Shown here piece after piece: positions 7,921-15,747 of a stretch of DNA of 38,512 nucleotides (positions within the stretch are counted from its first letter, which is position 1; every line of letters begins with the position of its first letter). A model generated the notes under the pieces. That model was not told the origin of the DNA. It worked only from the letters and a program-made list of their open reading frames with translations, and did no database searches. A program made the position numbers and the translations under genes. Source of the stretch: Candidatus Igneacidithiobacillus taupoensis (GTDB taxonomy: Bacteria; Pseudomonadota; Gammaproteobacteria; Acidithiobacillales; Acidithiobacillaceae); the NCBI GenBank assembly GCA_021375695.1, contig JAEPKX010000015.1:1-38512 (forward strand), written 5' to 3'.

Positions 7921-8226
7921 ATGAATCGCAGTGACTTCAAAGAGCACACCCGGATCACCGTGACCTGGAAAGACAAAGAAGGAAAACTCCGCCCCGGCAA
8001 CTTCTACGTCTATGCCCTGCTCAAAGATGCCATGATAGTTCGTGCCACCGACAAGGATGGCTTGCTTCGCAAGCTCCCCTATGCCGATGTATTGCGCATT
8101 GTAAAATCCCAAGAGGTGGCCCCGCAGGATCGCTACCTGATCCCCGAAGAAGTGCTCAAAGAGAGCAATTGGAAGGATCGGGACATCATGGTCCGCTATA
8201 GTTCTTCTCCTAGTCGGGGCAAATAA
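7921..8226 (+). CDS. Small hypothetical protein
   Basis: I do not recognise this 101-residue protein. It is soluble, highly charged, without signal peptide, membrane segment or cysteine. The first 65 residues look like a small beta-barrel (alternating hydrophobic stretches such as RITVTWKD, NFYVYALL, MIVRATD), and the tail is hydrophilic (SSSPSRGK). The start at ATG 7921 is supported by GGAG upstream. It is transcribed away from soeA and towards moaC, so it is a single-gene unit between molybdenum-related genes. A link to the molybdoenzyme or cofactor is only suggested by position. Codon use resembles its neighbours. Confidence 0.75.
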   Translation: MNRSDFKEHTRITVTWKDKEGKLRPGNFYVYALLKDAMIVRATDKDGLLRKLPYADVLRIVKSQEVAPQDRYLIPEEVLKESNWKDRDIMVRYSSSPSRGK

Positions 8227-8276
8227 ATTGGTTTTTCGGCGGGGACTGATGCCAATAACGGGTCATCCCTGCCAGA

Positions 8277-8759
8277 TCAGGATCGCTCCCAGCGGCCAGA
8301 CTTCCCCCCCTCCTTTCGGGTAATGCCGATTTTACTCAGGATCATTCCTCGATCCACGGCCTTACACATATCATAGATAGTCAACAGTCCCACACTGACT
8401 GCCGTCAATGCTTCCATCTCCACGCCGGTTTGACCCTGACAACGAACTTCGGCCTCACAGCATATCCTGCTCGGGTTTTCGTGGAAAGAAAAATGAACCT
8501 CCACACCCGTCAGGAACAAGGGGTGTGCCAAAGGGATCAACTCGGCCGTGCGTTTGCTGGCCTGGATGGCAGCAATGCGCGCCACGCCAAGAACATCTCC
8601 CTTGCGCAACGCACCATCGCGAATGAGCTGGAGAGTAGCTGCTTGCATGTGGATTTCACCCGTAGCAATGGCTAACCGGGCGCTCGTGGATTTTGCTGCG
8701 ACATCGACCATATGGGCTTCGCCAGCCGCATTGAAATGGGTAAGATGATCTTCTTTCAT
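8277..8759 (-). CDS. moaC: Cyclic pyranopterin monophosphate synthase MoaC
   Basis: The 160-residue protein matches MoaC throughout: [40 protein letters not shown] and the active-site stretch [13 protein letters not shown]. It ends with the family's KSGR. With MoaA it makes cyclic pyranopterin monophosphate in the cytoplasm. A GTG four codons upstream (8771) is an alternative start. I prefer ATG 8759, but the ribosome binding sites do not decide. Its 5' end lies head to head with the sigma54 promoter of the binding-protein operon at 8766, so the two divergent promoters must overlap or lie very close together. Confidence 0.94.
   Translation of the reverse strand: MKEDHLTHFNAAGEAHMVDVAAKSTSARLAIATGEIHMQAATLQLIRDGALRKGDVLGVARIAAIQASKRTAELIPLAHPLFLTGVEVHFSFHENPSRICCEAEVRCQGQTGVEMEALTAVSVGLLTIYDMCKAVDRGMILSKIGITRKEGGKSGRWERS
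8524..8539. promoter_or_regulatory. Candidate imperfect activator site inside moaC
   Basis: TGTGCCAAAGGGATCA matches the perfect palindrome at 13211-13226 at 13 of 16 positions, with the left half (TGTGCCAAA) intact. It lies about 227 bases upstream of the -24/-12 element at 8766, a distance workable for a sigma54 activator. It sits in the moaC coding sequence and its right half is degenerate, so this may be chance. Confidence 0.3.
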
Positions 8760-8765
8760 GTGATT

Positions 8766-8781
8766 TGGCACCTATCTTGCT
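8766..8781 (+). promoter_or_regulatory. Sigma54 (-24/-12) promoter of the sensor operon
   Basis: TGGCAC-CTATC-TTGCT has the invariant GG (8767-8768) and GC (8779-8780) separated by exactly 10 bases and matches the sigma54 consensus at all key positions. Transcription should start near 8792, about 30 bases before the ATG at 8822. It points into an operon that itself encodes an NtrC-type activator, suggesting autoregulation. Confidence 0.8.
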
Positions 8782-8821
8782 TCCTGTTTCAGAACCTTTT
8801 CTTGCGGGTGATCGAGGAACC

Positions 8822-10342
8822 ATGCTTCCAGTTCTTCGTGTTTTGACTCTGCTTTGCTTCTGCCTTGCCCTGTGGCCCTTGGGGGTGAAGGCGGATCTTC
8901 GCTTCTTGCTCCCCCCGGTCAGCAGTCCAGAGGTCATGTATACGGCCTTTACTCCCCTTGCCAAAGCGTTGCAGAAGGCGATCCACGAGCCGGTTCAACT
9001 GAGTTTCACCGCCGACCTTGGTCAATTCTACCTGAAGGCTCAGGAAAAAAGGGCGCAAATTGTCTTGTATTGCCCTATAGCCTATCTGAAGGTCGCCCAC
9101 GAGGTCCCCTACACCCCGTTGGCTGGCCTCCAACCGCCACCTGGTGGTAACCATAGTGTCATTGTAGTGCGGAGTGATAGCCCCATTCAGAACCTCCTGC
9201 AACTGCGTGGCAAGTCTTTTGTCATGGGCAATCCTGCTTGCGCAGCCTCCTCCCTGGTTCCTCTGGCCTTGCTTGATTCCGTCGGTATTCCCATCAAATC
9301 CCTGGGGGCACTCCATCACGGTGGCAGCGACAGCAATGCGTTGCTGGATGTTGCCGCTCGCTTTTATGATGCCACAGCAGTTGCCGAAAACGTTGCGGAG
9401 CCCTACCTGCGCGCCGGCACCCTTAAGATCCTTGCGCGAACGCCGGTTGGGCCTGGGGATCTCATCGCGGCATCGGCCGAGGTTCATCCCCATACCCTGG
9501 GCAAAATAAAGCAAACCCTGCTCCATCTTGACCAGATCAATCCCCAGGCAATGGCAGCCATTGCCCCCTTGGCTTCGGGAATGATCTCCATTCCACCGGG
9601 TACCTATGATCCCCTGCGCTCCCTCTACAAGGAAACCTACGGTATCGAACTCAACCCCAAAAAGAATCGATCCCTCTGGCGGCTTGGGGTCCCACCTGCT
9701 TTTTCGCCATTGGCAGCGGAAGATCTTTTTGCTCCCCTTCGTCAGGCTCTCCAAACGCTAACTGCCCAGCACTCCATAGCGATTTCCGTACCCGCGAGTA
9801 GCCAGGCATATCTCTCGGCGATTCGGGCAAAGCGATACCGTTATGTACTTGTGAATCCAGATTTGCTGCGAGCAGCAGGCAAAGAATTACACCCCATTGC
9901 CACCTTGCTACCCAATGCGGGCGAGACGGGCCTTTCGATCATTCGAGTTGACCATCCGGCTACCCATGGGGCCCTTCGGGTTGCCTACGAGAGCCCCTAC
10001 TGCAGCGCGCGCTCCCTTCTCCAAAAAACCATTTTTTCTCTGGCTCATCGGCAACCGGTACAATGGGTGCCGGTGCGCTCGGAGCGGGCTGTTTTTGCTG
10101 CCCTGGGGAGTGGCCAGGCCAATTGGGGCGTGGTGCGCAGTGCGACCGTGGAAAATCTGCGCAAGACGGCTCCAAACACTTGGGAAATCATAGCCCAAAG
10201 AGGGCCAGCTCCAGCCTGGATTCTTGCCAGTACCTCGCCCCTATCTGGCCAGGATCGACTGCAACTTGGCAAAATTTTATCTAGCATACCGAAGCAGTCT
10301 TTGGAAAAAGCTGGTTTTCAGGAGATCGTGCTTGCCCAATGA
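8822..10342 (+). CDS. Periplasmic binding protein with two tandem PhnD-like domains
   Basis: The 506-residue protein starts with a signal peptide (hydrophobic core LRVLTLLCFCLALWPLG, then cleavage near VKA-D). Two similar halves follow. Residues about 23-265 form a PhnD-type domain (FTPLAKALQKA, LRGKSFVMG, DATAVAENVAE). Residues about 285-500 form a second, more diverged copy (FAPLRQALQTL, LRVAYESPYCSARSLL, ANWGVV). Such domains bind small oxyanions. The fused relative TtrS senses tetrathionate through a PhnD-like domain, so a sulfur oxyanion sensor for the next-door kinase is a reasonable inference. The start at 8822 has GAGGAA upstream and lies downstream of the sigma54 promoter, whereas the longer frame from 8765 would begin before it. 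Confidence 0.85.
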   Translation: MLPVLRVLTLLCFCLALWPLGVKADLRFLLPPVSSPEVMYTAFTPLAKALQKAIHEPVQLSFTADLGQFYLKAQEKRAQIVLYCPIAYLKVAHEVPYTPLAGLQPPPGGNHSVIVVRSDSPIQNLLQLRGKSFVMGNPACAASSLVPLALLDSVGIPIKSLGALHHGGSDSNALLDVAARFYDATAVAENVAEPYLRAGTLKILARTPVGPGDLIAASAEVHPHTLGKIKQTLLHLDQINPQAMAAIAPLASGMISIPPGTYDPLRSLYKETYGIELNPKKNRSLWRLGVPPAFSPLAAEDLFAPLRQALQTLTAQHSIAISVPASSQAYLSAIRAKRYRYVLVNPDLLRAAGKELHPIATLLPNAGETGLSIIRVDHPATHGALRVAYESPYCSARSLLQKTIFSLAHRQPVQWVPVRSERAVFAALGSGQANWGVVRSATVENLRKTAPNTWEIIAQRGPAPAWILASTSPLSGQDRLQLGKILSSIPKQSLEKAGFQEIVLAQ

Positions 10343-10373
10343 ATACTGGTATGCCGATTTATCATTTGCCCTA

Positions 10374-11819
10374 ATGCTTCCATTTTCCAAAGCCTGGCAG
10401 CGACTCACCTGGCGCAGCAAAAGCATGGCACTGGTGCTGCTCTTGGTAGCAATGATCTATCTTCTCATTGCTTTTTTTGTGTACACCTCGGTGCGCGAGG
10501 ACCTCACCAGCCAAGTCCAAACCGAGTTGCAGCGACTGACCCAATCCATTGCCCAAGCGGCAGCAAACCCTCTGTTACTGCGCAACGCAGGCCAGCTGGA
10601 GGCCCTGGCTAAGAGCAGTAACTCCCTGGTTGCAAGAATTATTATTACGGATTCCTCTGATACCGTGGTGGCCAGTTCCGAACTCCCGCTGGTGGGGGAG
10701 CAACTGAACCCAAAAGAGCAAGCAGGGTTGCCCAGGATCTATTCGTACCAAGCCAGCATCCAGGCCGGAAAAGATCTCTTGGGTACCGTCTGGTTGCAAA
10801 GCAACAACAAGCAAATCAATCAGCTAATCAATAACAAATTAAATCACACCATTAGTCGACTACTTTTGCTGGGCATCAGCACTGCGATCATTGGCTTGGT
10901 TGGCGCCTATCTCGTGAGTCTTGCCATTACGCGTCCAGTATCCAGACTCATGAGAGAAATGACGCAGATGGAGGGACAGTTGGGTCTTGCCTCCCTGACC
11001 CATGGTCACTCAGCAGACGCTTCCAAGGATGAGCTCTACCGCCTGGAGCTTGCCTTTCGGTCCATGACCCAACGCCTCCAAGAACACCTCCAGGAGTTAC
11101 GCAAGCTCCATCAACGACAACAAGCTATGCAATGCATGGTGACCATTGGTCAAATGTCTTCCCAGGTAGCCCATGAAATCCGCAATGCCTTGTCCTCCGT
11201 CCGTGGCGCTGCCCGTTATCTGGTGCGCTACGATGATCCAGCCAATCGAGAGGATTTTCTGCGGATTATCGAAGAGGAAGTACAACGGCTCTATGACATG
11301 ACCCAAGGGTTTTTGGACTTTGGCCGAAGCTACGAAATCCATCCCAGCATCCAGGAAGTGCGGCCTTTCTTGGAACGCTGCGTGCAGCGCCACCATGCTG
11401 ATATGGAAGCTCGGGCCATTACTGTCCATCTGCATTGTCCCGCTGGTCTGAAGGCCAGTTTCGATGCTTCTCTGCTGGCTCAGGCCATGAGCAACCTACT
11501 CCTCAATGCCTGCGATGCGGCACCTGAGCGATCTGGTATCATAGAGATCTCCGCCTATGCCGAAAATGGTGGGATAAAAATTCTGGTTACGGATAATGGT
11601 CCGGGGATACCGCCTGCGCGTCGCAACGAAATCTTCAAACCCTACGTCACCACGAAGACCAAAGGCAGTGGATTGGGCCTGGCTGTCGTAGCTAAAATCA
11701 TGATGTTCCATGAAGGGACAGTAGAGTTGCAGGACACCGATGGACCAGGCGCTTGTTTCGCCTTGTATCTACCCAGTGTGGCCGAAACCCAGCTCGCCCC
11801 TTCCTCGCAATCCCATTAA
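10374..11819 (+). CDS. tspS: Membrane sensor histidine kinase, TspS-like (NtrB-type)
   Basis: The 481-residue kinase has membrane helix 1 (about 18-38), a periplasmic domain of about 120 residues, helix 2 (about 163-183), a HAMP segment (ITRPVSRLMREMTQ), and an NtrB-type phosphoacceptor helix with H267 in VAHEIRNALSSVRG. The ATPase domain has N-box SNLLLNACDAA, DNGPGIP and GSGLGLAVV. It should phosphorylate the downstream NtrC-type regulator. It matches the TspS role described beside the A. caldus sox genes. It starts 31 bases after the binding-protein gene and ends 12 bases before the regulator gene. The start has no clear ribosome binding site, so translation may be coupled. Confidence 0.9.
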   Translation: MLPFSKAWQRLTWRSKSMALVLLLVAMIYLLIAFFVYTSVREDLTSQVQTELQRLTQSIAQAAANPLLLRNAGQLEALAKSSNSLVARIIITDSSDTVVASSELPLVGEQLNPKEQAGLPRIYSYQASIQAGKDLLGTVWLQSNNKQINQLINNKLNHTISRLLLLGISTAIIGLVGAYLVSLAITRPVSRLMREMTQMEGQLGLASLTHGHSADASKDELYRLELAFRSMTQRLQEHLQELRKLHQRQQAMQCMVTIGQMSSQVAHEIRNALSSVRGAARYLVRYDDPANREDFLRIIEEEVQRLYDMTQGFLDFGRSYEIHPSIQEVRPFLERCVQRHHADMEARAITVHLHCPAGLKASFDASLLAQAMSNLLLNACDAAPERSGIIEISAYAENGGIKILVTDNGPGIPPARRNEIFKPYVTTKTKGSGLGLAVVAKIMMFHEGTVELQDTDGPGACFALYLPSVAETQLAPSSQSH

Positions 11820-11831
11820 TCAAGGAGTCCC

Positions 11832-13199
11832 ATGGCAACGCAAATTCTCATCGTCGAAGATGAGCGGAACCTTCGCAGGGTCTTGGCTGCCGTGTTACGC
11901 GCGGAGGGTTTTTCGGTGATGGAAGCCGAAAGTGGCGAGGGGGCACTGGAACTACTCGCCAATGATATCCCTTCTTTGATTTTGAGTGACCAACGCCTTC
12001 CAGGAATATCTGGCGTGGAACTCTTGCACGCAGTAAAAAAACAATGGCCCGAAATCCCTTTTTTGATCAGCACCGCCTACGGCGAAATCGAGCAGGCGGT
12101 GGAAGTCATCAAGGCTGGTGCCGAGCACTATCTAACCAAGCCTGTGGATGAGGGAGAGTTGATTGCTCTTATTCGCCAGATCCTGGAACGGCGGGGACGG
12201 CAGGTGCCACCGCTGCGTCAAGCACCCCGTCGCCATGGTCTGATTGGCGTAAGCCGGGCCATCCAGCAACTGCTGGAAACCATTGACCTGGTGGCCCCAG
12301 CACCTTCCAATGTGCTGATCACCGGAGAGTCGGGGACTGGGAAAGAATTGGTTGCTCGTGCCTTGCATAATGCCAGCCCGCGCCGGGAACAACCCTTTGT
12401 TGCTTTCAATTGTGGTGCCATCCCATTGGAGTTGGTGGAAAGTGAAATCTTTGGCTACGAACGGGGGGCTTTCACCGGAGCGATCCGCAGCCAACCCGGA
12501 AAACTGGAGGCTGCGGCAGGTGGCACGCTGTTTCTGGATGAGATAGGGGATATGCCACTGCCCATGCAAGTCAAGCTGCTTCGTGCGCTCCAGGAACGCG
12601 AGTTCAACCGCCTCGGTACCCATCAAACCATTCGTTTGGAAGCAAGGGTGATCGCTGCCACCCACATTGATCTCAAAGAAGCCATTAAAGAGGGACGCTT
12701 TCGCGAGGATCTTTATTATCGACTGAATGTCATTCCCCTGCATATTCCACCCCTGCGCGAACGTCGAGCCGACATCATCCCTTTGGTACAACATTTTTTG
12801 GGGAAAATCTGCAACGAAATCGGAAGGGAAGCTGTAACCATGGATGCTGACGCTCTGGCTGCCCTCGAAGCCTATAGTTGGCCGGGCAACATTCGTCAAC
12901 TGGAAAACCTCCTTGAGCGCATGGTGGTGTTGAGTCGACAGTCTATCCTTGGCTTGCGCGATCTACCCAGCGAAATCCGCCAAGGTGAATCCCATATTGA
13001 TAGGAAGATCGCAAGCCCCTTTGATCTTCCTGCCCTGGAACGACAAACCGTGCTGAGCGCGCTGGAAAAAACACGCTTCAACCAAAGCCAGGCCGCGGTG
13101 CTCCTCGGTATCAGTCGCAAACAACTGCGCACCAAAATGAAAAACATGGGGCTTTTGGCAGATCAGGCAGACGAGGACGGAACAGACATAGATTATTAA
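11832..13199 (+). CDS. tspR: Sigma54-dependent response regulator, TspR-like (NtrC family)
   Basis: The 455-residue protein has three parts. A receiver (1-120) carries acidic E9/D10, phospho-acceptor D53 and K103. An AAA+ domain (about 137-365) carries Walker A GESGTGK (165-171) and the sigma54-contact loop GAFTGA (212-217). A Fis-type helix-turn-helix (about 422-445) contains [20 protein letters not shown]. It should bind upstream sites when phosphorylated and open sigma54 promoters. The perfect palindrome at 13211 and the -24/-12 element before soxX lie directly downstream, and a second -24/-12 element stands before its own operon. An AAGGAG precedes the start. It corresponds to TspR of A. 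caldus by context and architecture. Confidence 0.93.
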   Translation: MATQILIVEDERNLRRVLAAVLRAEGFSVMEAESGEGALELLANDIPSLILSDQRLPGISGVELLHAVKKQWPEIPFLISTAYGEIEQAVEVIKAGAEHYLTKPVDEGELIALIRQILERRGRQVPPLRQAPRRHGLIGVSRAIQQLLETIDLVAPAPSNVLITGESGTGKELVARALHNASPRREQPFVAFNCGAIPLELVESEIFGYERGAFTGAIRSQPGKLEAAAGGTLFLDEIGDMPLPMQVKLLRALQEREFNRLGTHQTIRLEARVIAATHIDLKEAIKEGRFREDLYYRLNVIPLHIPPLRERRADIIPLVQHFLGKICNEIGREAVTMDADALAALEAYSWPGNIRQLENLLERMVVLSRQSILGLRDLPSEIRQGESHIDRKIASPFDLPALERQTVLSALEKTRFNQSQAAVLLGISRKQLRTKMKNMGLLADQADEDGTDIDY

Positions 13200-13209
13200 A
13201 GCAGCCCTA

Positions 13210-13227
13210 CTGTGCCAAAAGGCACAG
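13210..13227. promoter_or_regulatory. Perfect palindrome, candidate TspR activator site (UAS)
   Basis: TGTGCC-AAAA-GGCACA is a perfect 16-base inverted repeat (13211-13226), extended by one pair to 13210-13227. It lies 11 bases after the tspR stop and 185 bases upstream of the soxX -24 element, a usual place for a sigma54 activator site. It closely resembles the TspR site I recall from A. caldus (TGTCCCAAATGGGACA). As RNA it would also form a stem with an A4 loop, but no T-run follows directly. Confidence 0.7.
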
Positions 13228-13233
13228 GCTGGC

Positions 13234-13255
13234 GCCCGCACTGGGCCGTTTTTTT
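13234..13255 (+). terminator. Weak intrinsic terminator after tspR
   Basis: A short GC stem (GCCC, loop GCACT, GGGC) is followed two bases later by seven T residues (13249-13255). Together with the stem at 13210-13227 it could end transcription of the sensor operon and separate it from sox. The stem is only four pairs, so efficiency is doubtful. Confidence 0.45.
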
Positions 13256-13410
13256 AGTTTACACAGGCTGGCTATCCCTGCTGCAAGCACTCGGCTCTCT
13301 CCCAACAAATACAATACCCCCTTTGAATACAAAATGTTTTCTTTTGTTTCACGGACCAAGAGAAGGGAGGATTGGTTTCTTTTCTCTGGTCTCATCTTTC
13401 TGCTGGAAGC

Positions 13411-13426
13411 TGGCACAAAAACTGCT
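13411..13426 (+). promoter_or_regulatory. Sigma54 (-24/-12) promoter of the sox operon
   Basis: TGGCAC-AAAAA-CTGCT has GG (13412-13413) and GC (13424-13425) with exactly 10 bases between them. Transcription should start near 13437, 40 bases before soxX. The 278-base gap between tspR and soxX (13200-13476) otherwise holds the palindrome at 13210, the T-run terminator and AT-rich DNA that could accommodate bending. Confidence 0.82.
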
Positions 13427-13476
13427 GTAGTTAAGGTCAGCCGGGTAATGGCCCGGACAGCACCTTAGGAGTAGTT

Positions 13477-13863
13477 ATGAACGCTCATCGACACAATCGC
13501 TCTGGTGTCCATGCGGGTTTCATCGGGATGGTTATGCTTGCAGCAAGTGCAACCGTTTGGGCAGCTCCCGCAGTCAACAATATTGAAGCCGGCCGCGCGC
13601 TGGCTTTTAACCGTGCCCAAGGCAATTGCCTGGCTTGCCATGCCCTCCCTGGTGGTTCACAGCCTGGAAACGTAGGACCAGCCCTGCCCATGAAAGGCGT
13701 TACCTTCCAGCAGATGTTCCAAAGCAAGGAGAAGCTGGTGGCTTTTTTGAGTGATCCAGAATCACTTTTTCCCTATGCAAACATGCCCGAGTTTGGCAAG
13801 TATAAGGTCCTTACCCACACGCAATTGGAACAAATTGCTGATTATCTTTGGTCACTGAAATAG
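13477..13863 (+). CDS. soxX: SoxX, monoheme cytochrome c subunit of SoxAX
   Basis: The 128-residue protein has a signal peptide (about 1-30, ending ATVWAAPA), one c-type heme site C51-x2-C54-H55 and a probable axial ligand M103 in YANMPEFG. SoxX pairs with SoxA in the periplasm, where SoxAX attaches thiosulfate oxidatively to SoxY. It is the first gene of the sox operon, 51 bases downstream of the sigma54 element, with TAGGAG before the start. Length is short but normal for gamma/acidithiobacillial SoxX. Confidence 0.95.
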   Translation: MNAHRHNRSGVHAGFIGMVMLAASATVWAAPAVNNIEAGRALAFNRAQGNCLACHALPGGSQPGNVGPALPMKGVTFQQMFQSKEKLVAFLSDPESLFPYANMPEFGKYKVLTHTQLEQIADYLWSLK

Positions 13864-13885
13864 CCCTTGTAAGGAGTAGAACCGA

Positions 13886-14395
13886 ATGAAAAAAGTACAG
13901 CGTAGACAATTTCTGGGGACTAGCGCCACAGCGGTTGCCGTTGCGGCGGTTGCAGGAAGTAGCCTCTTGCGGGCAGGCAGCGCAATTGCCGGCAACGTGG
14001 CGGGATGGCCTGCCAAGGCCTTTGATGCCAAGACCCTCGATCAGGCCATGACCGACTCCATTGGCAAAACGAACATTCCTGTTTCTGCCAAAGTCATCCT
14101 CAAGGCCCCCACCATTGCCGAGAACGGCGGTTCCGTTCCGGTCACTATTGAAGTCGATTCCCCCATGACCGCCGATGACTACATCAGCACGGTGTGGCTC
14201 TTTGTCGATCACAATCCGACTCCCCTTGCCAGTCAATTCAACTTTACTCCTGCTTGTGGCAAGGCTTACATCCAGGAACGAATCAAGATGGCCAAGACGG
14301 ACAATGTTCGGGTGGTTGCCAAAACCAACAAGGGCGAACTGATGGCTTCTGCTCCCAAGGAAGTCAAGGTAACCATTGGTGGTTGTGGCGGTTGA
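13886..14395 (+). CDS. soxY: SoxY, thiosulfate carrier subunit
   Basis: The 169-residue protein has a twin-arginine signal (R6-R7-QFLG, hydrophobic stretch, cleavage near residue 35) and the diagnostic flexible C-terminus GGCGG, whose C167 carries the sulfur substrate during the Sox cycle. It forms the SoxYZ carrier with the next gene product in the periplasm. A second cysteine (FTPACGKAY) is present in the core. It lies 22 bases after soxX with an AAGGAG. Intact. Confidence 0.96.
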   Translation: MKKVQRRQFLGTSATAVAVAAVAGSSLLRAGSAIAGNVAGWPAKAFDAKTLDQAMTDSIGKTNIPVSAKVILKAPTIAENGGSVPVTIEVDSPMTADDYISTVWLFVDHNPTPLASQFNFTPACGKAYIQERIKMAKTDNVRVVAKTNKGELMASAPKEVKVTIGGCGG

Positions 14396-14431
14396 TTTTT
14401 TTGATTCCATTTTTTCGAAAGGAAACAGATT

Positions 14432-14764
14432 ATGGCAGAAGCACTCGGTAATCCTATGATTCGCATGCCCAGTAGTGCCAAAAAAGGAGACATTGTCGAG
14501 GTTCGCTCCTTGATCATGAATCCCATGACCACTGGGCTTACCAAAGACAAGGCGGGTAAAGTCATTCCAGCACATTTCATTCAGACCGTGACCGTTACTT
14601 TCAACCAAAAACCATTGCTCGATGTGGACTGGAGTACTGCAGTTAGCGCCAATCCCTATCTTGCATTCAAAATGCGTGCAGAAGAGAGCGGCACCTTGGA
14701 GATGACATGGAAAGATAATACCAACGGAACCTGGTCAGCCACCGCCAAAATCACCGTAAGCTGA
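14432..14764 (+). CDS. soxZ: SoxZ, partner of the SoxYZ carrier
   Basis: The 110-residue beta-sandwich protein has the SoxZ start (NPMIRMPSSAKKGDIVEVRSL), the central HFIQTVTVTFNQKPLLDVDW segment and the end GTWSATAKITVS. It has no signal of its own, so it should be exported together with SoxY through the Tat pathway, as in other Sox systems. It lies 36 bases downstream of soxY with AAAGGAAA before the start. Confidence 0.96.
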   Translation: MAEALGNPMIRMPSSAKKGDIVEVRSLIMNPMTTGLTKDKAGKVIPAHFIQTVTVTFNQKPLLDVDWSTAVSANPYLAFKMRAEESGTLEMTWKDNTNGTWSATAKITVS

Positions 14765-14833
14765 CCTTCCAGGCGCGGTGCTGGCTTGTGTGCACTGCGC
14801 CGATTTCCAAATAAATCCGGGAGGGAAATGAAA

Positions 14834-15697
14834 ATGAAGACTTGGATTGCACCCATTGCAGCCATAGCCCTAGCAGTGACCAGTTCTGCCGCCAATGCGG
14901 TCAATTGGTGGGATCTGGGTAATACCAAAGTTGGTCCAAAACAAACCTTGCAGGAATTTCATGAATACTTCCAGCAAAAATTCCCAAAGATGCCCCTCGA
15001 GAAATATGCCCTGGGTGCGTACGCTTTCAGTCCGGAACTGTATAGTCAGTACCAAGAAGCAATACAATTCAATCCTGGTGACTTGACCCTGTCCGAAGGG
15101 AAAAAGCTTTGGGAAACCCCTTTCAAGAATGGCAAGACTTATGCCAGCTGTTATCCCAACGGGGGCAAGGGAGTGGCTGCTCACTATCCGATGTTTGACA
15201 ATAAAACCGGAGAGGTGGTCACCCTGGGCATGAGCATCAATGCCTGTCGTCAACAAAATGGTGAGGCGCCATTGAAATACGGTAGCCAAAGCCTTATCGC
15301 CCTCCAGACCTATCTTGCCTCCCTTGCCAATGGCATGCCCGTTGATGTCAAAGTGGAAGGACCGGGAGCCGTCAAAGCCTTTGAAGAAGGCAAAGCCTAC
15401 TATTTTATGAAGCGAGGTCAGCTCAATTTCTCTTGTGCCTCCTGCCATGTGGCCTATGCTGGCAAGTATCTGCGCGATCAAATCATTTCTCCTGTCCTGG
15501 GGGAAAGTGCCCATTTTCCCACCTATCGCGCTGCATGGTCAGCGGTGAACACGCTACAAAAAAGAATACAGGGTTGTAACAAGCAGGTGGAGGCACAGCC
15601 CGAGCCCCTGGAGAGTGTAGATTATCGAAATCTCGAGTATTTCATGACTTACCTGAGCAATGGCATCAAAATCAACGTACCTGGATATCGCCCATAG
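14834..15697 (+). CDS. soxA: SoxA, cytochrome c subunit of SoxAX
   Basis: The 287-residue protein has a signal peptide (about 1-22, SSAANA-V), a pair of cysteines (SCYPNGG and NACRQQNG) where diheme SoxA has its first heme but here without CxxCH, the functional heme site CASCH, and the C-terminal cysteine in GCNKQVEA, which forms the catalytic cysteine persulfide ligand. It is therefore a monoheme-type SoxA. Two ATGs compete (14828 and 14834). GGAGG is 3 bases before the first and 9 before the second, so the second is preferred. It lies in the sox operon after soxZ. Confidence 0.94.
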   Translation: MKTWIAPIAAIALAVTSSAANAVNWWDLGNTKVGPKQTLQEFHEYFQQKFPKMPLEKYALGAYAFSPELYSQYQEAIQFNPGDLTLSEGKKLWETPFKNGKTYASCYPNGGKGVAAHYPMFDNKTGEVVTLGMSINACRQQNGEAPLKYGSQSLIALQTYLASLANGMPVDVKVEGPGAVKAFEEGKAYYFMKRGQLNFSCASCHVAYAGKYLRDQIISPVLGESAHFPTYRAAWSAVNTLQKRIQGCNKQVEAQPEPLESVDYRNLEYFMTYLSNGIKINVPGYRP

Positions 15698-15747
15698 AAA
15701 ACCTTGCTGGTGTTGTGCCAGCACTACCGTAAACACAGGAGCCACAG

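Noticed and set aside
8517-8532. Minus-strand TGGCAC-like sequence in moaC as a sigma54 promoter
   Set aside because: The -12 part reads TTGT, not TTGC, and it would point into the middle of moaC.
8789-9754. A 321-codon minus-strand frame
   Set aside because: Antisense to the binding-protein gene, no family pattern and no ribosome site.
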